16,678 nucleotides of DNA from Scatosoma sp045660225 (lineage in GTDB: Bacteria; Bacillota; Clostridia; Christensenellales; Borkfalkiaceae), in the NCBI GenBank assembly GCA_045660225.1, contig JAZRDK010000060.1, positions 1 through 16,678 on the forward strand, written 5' to 3'. Of the stretch, positions 1 to 4,599 are shown piece after piece. Within the stretch, counting starts at the first letter, position 1; every line of letters begins with the position of its first letter. Both the position numbers and the translations under genes were made by a program. The notes below the pieces were generated by a model. The model was not told where the DNA came from and did not search any database. It saw nothing but the letters and a program-made list of their open reading frames with translations.

Positions 1-28
1 CTTTTGAAAAACAAATAGGAGAAATTTT

Positions 29-547
29 ATGAAGTCTATTTTGAAAAAGTTATCCGTATTGTTTTCGGTAATCCTTCTCGTGGCAAGCTTTGTGGGGTGC
101 TCGGCTGGGGAAAAGACATTTTCCAAGGCAGGCGTGTCCATCACTTTGACGGAAAAATTTGTCGAGAAGGAATATATTACGCAAACCTGTTATTACGAAT
201 CGCCCGATATGCTCGTCATGGTTCTGAAGGAGGAATTTGATGTGTTTCCTGGGGTAGGCGATTGGAGTGTAGAGCAGTATACGACGACTACGATCCAGGT
301 GAACGGTTTGGAGGTCGAGTATGAGATGTCCGATGAGGGCTATGCGTATTTCGAATACGAAAAAACGTTAAGTGGCAACGATTATAAGTATCTGGCGACT
401 TGCCATAAGAGTGATGACGCGTTCTGGCTGATTCAGTTTGCGTCTTTCACGAAGAATTACGACGATTTGAAGGCGGACATGTTCAACTATGCGAATAGCA
501 TTACGTTTGTAACGCAAAGCGCGTCTGAAAGCGTAGAAAAAGTATAA
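29..547 (+). CDS. Secreted lipoprotein of unknown function
   Basis: A 172-aa protein with a lysine-rich start, a hydrophobic core at about residues 9-20 and a lipobox-like FVGC ending at Cys24, so it is probably exported and lipidated. The mature part is about 148 aa, rich in aromatic and acidic residues, with no motif I recognise. Its general form (short lipoprotein ending in a sentence like FNYANSITF) recalls small clostridial lipoproteins that follow the pattern of PsbP/DUF-type secreted domains, but I do not assign a family. AGGAGA lies 9 bases before the ATG. A strong terminator follows directly, so it ends its transcription unit. It belongs to the chromosomal flank, not the inserted element. 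Confidence 0.85.
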   Translation: MKSILKKLSVLFSVILLVASFVGCSAGEKTFSKAGVSITLTEKFVEKEYITQTCYYESPDMLVMVLKEEFDVFPGVGDWSVEQYTTTTIQVNGLEVEYEMSDEGYAYFEYEKTLSGNDYKYLATCHKSDDAFWLIQFASFTKNYDDLKADMFNYANSITFVTQSASESVEKV

Positions 548-563
548 CAAAGGTATGACTTTG

Positions 564-600
564 ATAACCGCGTTGCAAAAAACGGCAACGCGGTTATTTT
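564..600 (+). terminator. Rho-independent terminator of the lipoprotein gene
   Basis: A perfect 13-bp stem, ATAACCGCGTTGC pairing with GCAACGCGGTTAT, has an 8-base loop and is followed by TTTC. The short T-run overlaps the left boundary repeat of the inserted element. Confidence 0.85.
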
Positions 601-616
601 CAAAAAAGCTTGAAAA
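596..616. repeat. Left boundary repeat (candidate attL)
   Basis: ATTTTCAAAAAAGCTT followed by GAAAA. The copy at 14909-14930 differs only by one extra T. The unit is itself an inverted repeat (TTTTCAA ... TTGAAAA). It lies at the end of the lipoprotein terminator, where an insertion would do no harm. Confidence 0.5.
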
Positions 617-640
617 AGTCAAGAGAAAATGCGAAAATTC

Positions 641-667
641 TTGAAAAATTTTTTCTTGTGATATAAT
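641..667 (+). promoter_or_regulatory. Possible promoter at the left end of the element
   Basis: An extended -10, TGATATAAT, ends at 667, with TTGAAA at 641-646. The spacer is only 15 bases, so the -35 is doubtful and the extended -10 would carry recognition. No reading frame follows; transcription would run straight into the hairpin at 681-715. Confidence 0.4.
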
Positions 668-673
668 TGCATC

Positions 674-770
674 GAAAAACAGTAAAAGACGGTACAAAAA
701 ATACCGTCTTTTACTCTAAAAACCTAATTTTTACACGACAAAAAGAACAAGCAAAGGCTTGTTTTCTTTT
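674..770 (+). ncRNA. Possible short structured transcript
   Basis: A perfect 14-bp stem (681-694 with 702-715; AGTAAAAGACGGTA against TACCGTCTTTTACT) with a 7-base loop begins a few bases after the expected start of the upstream promoter. The next structure is the terminator at 743-770, giving a predicted RNA of about 95 bases with no open frame. The first hairpin lacks a T-run, so it is not itself a good terminator. Whether it is an RNA, a DNA cruciform or a remnant of an insertion end cannot be told. Confidence 0.3.
743..770. terminator. Bidirectional terminator after the transposase gene
   Basis: AACAAGC and GCTTGTT form a 7-bp stem with a T-run on both sides (CTTTTTG on the minus strand, TTTTCTTTTTT on the plus strand). 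It lies 17 bases beyond the transposase stop codon. Confidence 0.65.
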
Positions 771-786
771 TTATTGTCTATATCTT

Positions 787-1818
787 TTACGCTACCGTTA
801 ATAACTGTTCGTCAAACAACTCTTTCGACGTCGCAAATCCTAAAACCTGCCGTGGATAATTATTTACCCAATCTTCGACACATTGAATATCTTCAATGCT
901 ATATTTTGACAAATCGCTACCTTTTGGAATAAGCCTGCGGATTTCACGATTGATACGTTCATTAGTACCACGTTCGGCACTACAATAGGGGTGGCAATAA
1001 TAAAGAGTTGTACGTTGATTGTCTTTCCCAAATATACTACGTTGCAACGCCTGATAATCGGAAAACTCTGACCCGTTATCTACGGTAATACTTTTGAACA
1101 CCTTTTTGAACGTCTTACCGAAACGATATTCTAACCGATTCAAACAGCGCAATACACTTTCGCTTTTTTGATTCGGCATCGGAAAAATAATTTCCTTTCG
1201 CGTTAAACGTTCGGTAAGCACTAAAAGTGTATTAAGCGTAGGGCCACAAACACAGTCCATTTCCCAATGACCAAAAGTTTTACGTTCTAAAATCTCAATC
1301 GGACGTTTCTCGATGCTAATGCCTTTTGGCGCACGCTTAATAACTACCGAACGTTTCCCTTTTCTTCGTTTTTCCTTCATAGGTAAATGACGAATTTCTA
1401 AGCGCGAAAAATAACCTTTTTCAATATACTTATACAAAGTATTTACGCTAATTGTCGTGTTAAATTTTAATCCCTTTCGCTTAATCTCGCCGAGAACAGC
1501 CAAAGGGGATAATTTATCGTCAATAATTTTTCTTTCGATATATTCAGCGTACTCATAATCTTTGCCGAGTTTAATTTCAGCACCTTTTTGCCGTAAATTA
1601 AACTCATACTTTTCTTGCGCTTTATCGCAAGAATAACGTTTTTCCGTCAACCACGTAGAGCCGTCAAGATGCTCGTATTCCCCACGTTTAATTTCACGAT
1701 AAATCGTTGAAATATGTACTTCCAAGGTTTTGGCAATTTCTCTAATCGATACTTTTGTCCTTAACATAGTTTCTAATTGTAGACGATTTGTCTTCGTCAA
1801 ATGTCTAAAAGTTCGCAT
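787..1818 (-). CDS. IS30-family DDE transposase
   Basis: A full-length 343-aa protein. An N-terminal helix-turn-helix lies at about residues 20-45 (SIREIAKTLEVHISTIYREI). The catalytic core has D188 in GHWEMD, D247 in ITVDNGSEF and E287 in GTNERINREI, the typical IS30/rve pattern. IS30 enzymes cut and join DNA at short inverted ends, usually through a circular intermediate. I see no convincing terminal inverted repeats around the gene alone, so it may serve the whole element; IS30-type transposases are known in some filamentous viruses of Mollicutes. It faces out of the left end of the element and ends in its own terminator. The family call is firm; its role here is inference. Confidence 0.9.
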   Translation of the reverse strand: MRTFRHLTKTNRLQLETMLRTKVSIREIAKTLEVHISTIYREIKRGEYEHLDGSTWLTEKRYSCDKAQEKYEFNLRQKGAEIKLGKDYEYAEYIERKIIDDKLSPLAVLGEIKRKGLKFNTTISVNTLYKYIEKGYFSRLEIRHLPMKEKRRKGKRSVVIKRAPKGISIEKRPIEILERKTFGHWEMDCVCGPTLNTLLVLTERLTRKEIIFPMPNQKSESVLRCLNRLEYRFGKTFKKVFKSITVDNGSEFSDYQALQRSIFGKDNQRTTLYYCHPYCSAERGTNERINREIRRLIPKGSDLSKYSIEDIQCVEDWVNNYPRQVLGFATSKELFDEQLLTVA

Positions 1819-1874
1819 ATTTTATACCCCCTATAAATAATTACTACTGACCACTTTTTCGCAAAAAAGAAAAG

Positions 1875-1911
1875 GGATAGGCACACGCTAAACCGCTTGT
1901 GTTGCCTATCC
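1875..1911 (-). terminator. Terminator of the Xre gene (bidirectional)
   Basis: GGATAGGCACAC pairs with GTGTTGCCTATCC (one bulged T), with T-rich runs on both sides. It lies just past the Xre stop on the minus strand. Its loop holds CTAAACCGCTTG (1888-1899), a 12-mer also found in the origin stem at 14070-14081. Confidence 0.7.
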
Positions 1912-1930
1912 GCTTTTTTCTTTTTTTCGC

Positions 1931-2143
1931 TTACAAAGTCGTTCCGTCAGGTAACGTTATTATTATGTCCAACCTACACCCAAGAGCATCAACTAACGTT
2001 GCATACTCATTTATGCGTAAATTGTCCATACACATTTTCTTCGATAAATTTGCTTGCGTTTGATTTGTTCGCGTTGCAAGGTCAACTTGCGTTATATTCA
2101 ATGCCGTCATTGCCATTTTCAATTTCTTCAATGCTATTGTCAT
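1931..2143 (-). CDS. Small Xre-type helix-turn-helix regulator
   Basis: A 70-aa protein that is almost entirely one Cro/CI-like DNA-binding domain: ITQVDLATRTNQTQANLSKK (residues 17-36) is helix 2, turn and recognition helix. A short beta tail (LDIIITLPDGTTL) ends it. I start it at 2143 because AAAGGAGCG lies just upstream; a longer frame from 2182 would lie within the promoter region. It has a near-consensus promoter of its own and is divergent from the ArdC operon, the usual place for a repressor of lysogeny or copy number. Its targets are not visible. It could regulate its own promoter and the divergent one. Confidence 0.8.
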   Translation of the reverse strand: MTIALKKLKMAMTALNITQVDLATRTNQTQANLSKKMCMDNLRINEYATLVDALGCRLDIIITLPDGTTL

Positions 2144-2172
2144 TTTTATCGCTCCTTTTATTCGATACGTGT

Positions 2173-2201
2173 AGTATATCACGGTTTTTGGGTTTTGTCA
2201 A
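2173..2201 (-). promoter_or_regulatory. Strong promoter of the Xre gene
   Basis: On the minus strand TTGACA, a 17-base spacer and TATACT, with TGA just before the -10 (extended -10). This is close to the sigma-A consensus and points at the Xre start. Confidence 0.8.
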
Positions 2202-2334
2202 CCGTTTTATTGTATTTTACCCCTTAAAAGTTTTATTTGCTTTGTATCGGAGCTGTATCATATCCGCTTTTACAGTAAAGGGTCGTAAAAATTTTTGTTC
2301 CTTAATGCGGTAGCTTACCACAAAATTTTTTACT

Positions 2335-2354
2335 GAAAACCTATGCAGGTTTTC
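2335..2354 (+). other. Small hairpin in the ArdC leader
   Basis: GAAAACC, loop TATGCA, GGTTTTC followed by CCCCC. It lies in the 270-base gap between the divergent Xre and ArdC genes. That gap otherwise holds the Xre promoter, the stronger hairpin at 2399-2424 and a weak plus-strand promoter-like TTGACG at 2360-2365. Confidence 0.35.
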
Positions 2355-2398
2355 CCCCTTGACGGTAAAAGACTATGGATATGGTTACCCCTCATTAA

Positions 2399-2424
2399 GA
2401 GGTGTAAGGGCAACCTTACACCTC
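2399..2424 (+). promoter_or_regulatory. Terminator-like or attenuator hairpin before ArdC
   Basis: A perfect 11-bp stem, GAGGTGTAAGG with CCTTACACCTC, is closed by a GCAA (GNRA) tetraloop and followed by the T-rich TATTTCTATTTTTT. It ends 28 bases before the ArdC start codon. A competing CCTC-ATTAA-GAGG pairing uses the foot of the 5' arm, so the leader may switch between two forms. It could equally be a plain terminator that limits read-through. Confidence 0.5.
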
Positions 2425-2452
2425 TATTTCTATTTTTTAAGGAGTTTTCACT

Positions 2453-3367
2453 ATGACCAAATTTGACATTTATGAAGAAGTAACAAACCGCATTATCAAG
2501 CAGTTAGAAAACGGCATTATCCCTTGGCATAAGCCTTGGAAAATGTCGGGTATCGCTATCAGGGGCGCGGAAGACCTGCGGAAGGTTGCGTTTAATCGCA
2601 TTACGAAAACCGCATACAGCCCACTTAATCAAATGCTGTTAAGCCGTGCAGGCGAATACGCAAGCTTTAAGCAATGGCAGGACGTCGGCGGTAAAATCAG
2701 GAAAGGCGCAAGCGCGGAAATCGTAGTTTTTTGGAAATGGATTGAAACCAAAACCAAAGACGAAAACGACGAAGAAAAGCTTGTAAAAATTCCATACCTT
2801 CGCTATTATCAAGTATTTCACATTGACGACGTTGACGGCGTAAAACCTTTGACCTTCGAAGAAGTAAAAACGACAACCGAAACAACGTTTTCACCCGAAG
2901 AACAAGCCGAAGATTTAATAAACGCGTATTCGGTACGTGAGCAAATCGAAATCCGATACGGCGGTAACTCGGCTTTCTATTCGCCAAGACAAGATTATAT
3001 CCAACTCCCCGAACGTAGACAGTTCGGCAAGAAGGCAGGCGAATTTTATTCGACAGCCTTCCACGAAATCGTCCACAGTACAGGCGTTGAAAAAAGACTT
3101 GACCGCCCGAACTTCGTTTCCTTCTTCGGCTCGGAAGATTATAGCAAAGAAGAACTCGTCGCGGAAATCGGCTCGGCAGGATTGCTCAACCTTCTCAACA
3201 TTGAAACGTCGTCGACGTTCACAAACTCCGTCGCTTATATTCAGTCTTGGGTACAAGCGTTGCGCGACGACAAAAAAATGATTGTGCAGGCATCGAGCAA
3301 AGCCGAAAAGGCAGTACGTTATATTTTTAACGGAAAAGAAGAAGAACAATTTGAAGGGGCGGTTTAA
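2453..3367 (+). CDS. ArdC-like ssDNA-binding, zincin-type protein
   Basis: A 304-aa protein. Residues 1-125 match the ArdC N-terminal domain (start IYEEVTNRIIKQLENG, then PWHKPW and FKQWQDVGGKIRKGA), which binds ssDNA in plasmid ArdC. Residues about 150-304 form a metallopeptidase-like domain with HEIVH at 204-208 and EELVAE at 233-238 supplying the likely third zinc ligand. ArdC proteins coat incoming ssDNA and protect it from host restriction, which suits an element that enters as ssDNA. The start has AAGGAG 9 bases upstream. It is first in a plus-strand operon with small genes after it. The domain call is firm; anti-restriction activity is inferred from the family. Confidence 0.88.
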   Translation: MTKFDIYEEVTNRIIKQLENGIIPWHKPWKMSGIAIRGAEDLRKVAFNRITKTAYSPLNQMLLSRAGEYASFKQWQDVGGKIRKGASAEIVVFWKWIETKTKDENDEEKLVKIPYLRYYQVFHIDDVDGVKPLTFEEVKTTTETTFSPEEQAEDLINAYSVREQIEIRYGGNSAFYSPRQDYIQLPERRQFGKKAGEFYSTAFHEIVHSTGVEKRLDRPNFVSFFGSEDYSKEELVAEIGSAGLLNLLNIETSSTFTNSVAYIQSWVQALRDDKKMIVQASSKAEKAVRYIFNGKEEEQFEGAV

Positions 3368-3387
3368 CCGCCCCGAAGGAGTAAAAT

Positions 3388-3537
3388 ATGAAAACAAAAA
3401 AACGCGCTAAACAAATTAAGATTTATGACAAAAAATCCGCAAAACTTTACCTTCAAAACGTTCTTAAAAATTGGACAAAGTTTTGCGAAGGACACCCAAA
3501 AATGGAAACCGCAATCAAATTTTTGATTGAAGAATAA
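3388..3537 (+). CDS. Small lysine-rich protein (49 aa), unknown
   Basis: The frame starts MKTKKRAKQIKIYDKK and ends KFLIEE. AAGGAG lies 6 bases before the ATG and the gene follows ArdC by 20 bases, so it is probably co-transcribed. It is basic at the N-terminus with an amphipathic middle (LYLQNVLKNWTKFCEG). No family is recognised. Confidence 0.6.
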   Translation: MKTKKRAKQIKIYDKKSAKLYLQNVLKNWTKFCEGHPKMETAIKFLIEE

Positions 3538-3582
3538 AAAAAACTGCTGACCTATCGGCAACACGGGGAAAGGAAAATTATT

Positions 3583-3843
3583 ATGGAAAACAAAAAAAAG
3601 GATTTAAGCAACTTGTTTTTAGACCAAGATTACATCAAATTCTATGTTGACTACAAATTCGACAAAAATAACATTGTCGATATGTTAGAAGGAAACAAAA
3701 ATAGAATGTGCATATGCGACACGAAAGAAGAATTGTATCGACAATACTTCAATGCAACAGCAAGGTTACAGGAATTATTAAGATTACGATTAAAAGATTT
3801 TAAGAAACGCGAAGAACTCGGATATATCATAGAAAAGGAGTGA
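3583..3843 (+). CDS. Small helical protein (86 aa), unknown
   Basis: A soluble, charged protein starting MENKKKDLSNLF, with a helical C-terminal half (LYRQYFNATARLQELLRLRLKDFKKREELG). AAAGGAAA lies upstream of the ATG. It ends 3 bases before the next start, so translation is probably coupled. I do not recognise the family. Its place after ArdC suggests an early, host-interaction or regulatory role; that is inference. Confidence 0.65.
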   Translation: MENKKKDLSNLFLDQDYIKFYVDYKFDKNNIVDMLEGNKNRMCICDTKEELYRQYFNATARLQELLRLRLKDFKKREELGYIIEKE

Positions 3844-3846
3844 AAA

Positions 3847-4122
3847 ATGCACGTACAAATCAGCGGATTGCACGTTGCCCTGTTGCTTGATTCGGTATGC
3901 CATTACAAGGCATATCGAGAAAACGAGCAAATCAACAACGTCGAAGAAAAAGACGAAGACATACAAGCCTTGACGGAAATCGAAAACCAATTAAAACAAC
4001 TGTTCAACGAATTTATTAAATCGAAGGAGCAAAACAATGAACACCTACGCGATAATTATTTCAATTCTCTCACTTATCATTACTTTGTTGAACTTGAAAA
4101 ATTTTCACCAAAACAACGATAA
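3847..4122 (+). CDS. Small acidic helical protein (91 aa), unknown
   Basis: Starts MHVQISGLHVALLLDSV after AAAGGAGTG. Residues 25-60 are acidic and predicted helical (NVEEKDEDIQALTEIENQLK). No family is recognised. The C-terminal 29 codons are overlapped in another frame by a possible membrane peptide with its own ribosome binding site (4037-4132), so its 3' end may be under double coding constraint. Confidence 0.65.
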   Translation: MHVQISGLHVALLLDSVCHYKAYRENEQINNVEEKDEDIQALTEIENQLKQLFNEFIKSKEQNNEHLRDNYFNSLTYHYFVELEKFSPKQR

Positions 4123-4132
4123 AAAGGATTGA
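4037..4132 (+). CDS. Possible overlapping membrane peptide (31 aa)
   Basis: A frame shifted by one relative to the 91-aa gene encodes MNTYAIIISILSLIITLLNL followed by a polar tail, that is one transmembrane helix and a charged end. GAAGGAGC lies 6 bases before its ATG, one of the best ribosome binding sites in this operon. The hydrophobic pattern and the signal together argue for a real gene, although a 31-codon frame can arise by chance. It could be a small coat-like, holin-like or toxin-like peptide; nothing separates these. It ends inside the promoter hairpin at 4123-4152. Confidence 0.45.
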   Translation: MNTYAIIISILSLIITLLNLKNFHQNNDKKD

Positions 4133-4157
4133 CTTTTCAAAATCAATCCTTTATAAT
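4123..4157 (+). promoter_or_regulatory. Near-consensus promoter inside an inverted repeat
   Basis: TTGACT (4129-4134), a 17-base spacer and TATAAT (4152-4157). The -35 and spacer form a 10-bp inverted repeat (AAAGGATTGA at 4123-4132 with TCAATCCTTT at 4143-4152), so the region would fold into a hairpin on single-stranded DNA. The predicted start is near 4164, the first base of the first hairpin of the RNA that follows. Confidence 0.7.
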
Positions 4158-4163
4158 AGACAA

Positions 4164-4260
4164 TGTCAATAGACATACGCTTTCACGCAGTTCGTTATTG
4201 ACAATAATAAAAAGTCGGATAGACATACGCTTTCACGCAGTTCGTCTCCGACTTTTTTTA
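4164..4260 (+). ncRNA. Twin-hairpin RNA or single-strand origin/packaging signal
   Basis: Two hairpins carry the same 27-bp apical sequence (4169-4195 and 4219-4245; it starts ATAGACATACGC and ends CGCAGTTCGT) on different stems: TGTCAATA with TATTGACA, and AAAAAGTCGGA with TCCGACTTTTT. The second stem is followed by a T-run and acts as a terminator for both strands. The shared part can fold further: ACGC with GC-A-GT (bulged A), a TTTCAC loop and an inner AC/GT pair. With the promoter ahead of it this is a complete unit of about 95 bases without a reading frame. It lies between convergent operons, just beyond the last minus-strand gene. I know of no RNA family that matches. Confidence 0.6.
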
Positions 4261-4262
4261 TT

Positions 4263-4586
4263 TTAATTTTTCCATTTATGTTTTTTAATTTTCTTGATTT
4301 TTCGCTTATCGTTTTTATCAAATGCCCAATTTTGATAAACCTTATCAGCAAAAACGTCTTTGTGGTCAGTGTATATACGTGTAACGACATACGCTGTTTT
4401 TTTACTATTTGGATTTGGATGCTTATATAACTTTACATTTTTAATTTCCTTTTCTTTGCCAAACTTTTTTTCCTTCACCGTAGGGTCAGTAGAAAGTAAA
4501 ATATTTTGTCTATAATCACCCTTTTTCTTAAACAGATAACTATAATGTTTTCTTTTTTTATTATATCGAAATTCACTTAATGCCAT
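4263..4586 (-). CDS. Small basic protein (107 aa), unknown
   Basis: A lysine-rich protein (MALSEFRYNKKRKHYSYLF ... YKHPNPNSKKTAYV ... KRKIKKIKKHKWKN). The N-terminal half looks beta-rich and the C-terminal tail is strongly basic, suggesting nucleic-acid contact. AAGGAAGG precedes the ATG and the gene starts 13 bases after the ATPase stop, so it is the last gene of the long minus-strand operon. No family is recognised. It ends 3 bases from the twin-hairpin unit, which also serves as its terminator. Confidence 0.75.
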   Translation of the reverse strand: MALSEFRYNKKRKHYSYLFKKKGDYRQNILLSTDPTVKEKKFGKEKEIKNVKLYKHPNPNSKKTAYVVTRIYTDHKDVFADKVYQNWAFDKNDKRKIKKIKKHKWKN

Positions 4587-4599
4587 AATAAACCTTCCT

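Noticed and set aside
1897..2313. Plus-strand 138-codon frame over the Xre gene
   Set aside because: It is the reverse of the Xre gene and its promoter and has no start signal; its hydrophobic, Leu/Ser/Phe-rich product is typical of a shadow frame.
4169..4245. Two identical 27-bp repeats with a 23-bp gap, resembling a minimal CRISPR array
   Set aside because: The gap sequence pairs with the flanks to form the two stems, the unit has its own promoter and terminator, and no cas gene is present. A structured RNA or DNA signal explains it better.
4166..4390. Minus-strand 74-codon frame over the twin hairpins
   Set aside because: It overlaps the 107-aa gene in another frame, has no ribosome binding site, and its C-terminal third is the structured repeat itself.
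4164..4586. Type III toxin-antitoxin system (repeat RNA plus toxin)
   Set aside because: Type III toxins lie downstream on the same strand as the RNA. Here the neighbouring 107-aa gene is on the opposite strand and shows no ToxN-like features that I can recognise.
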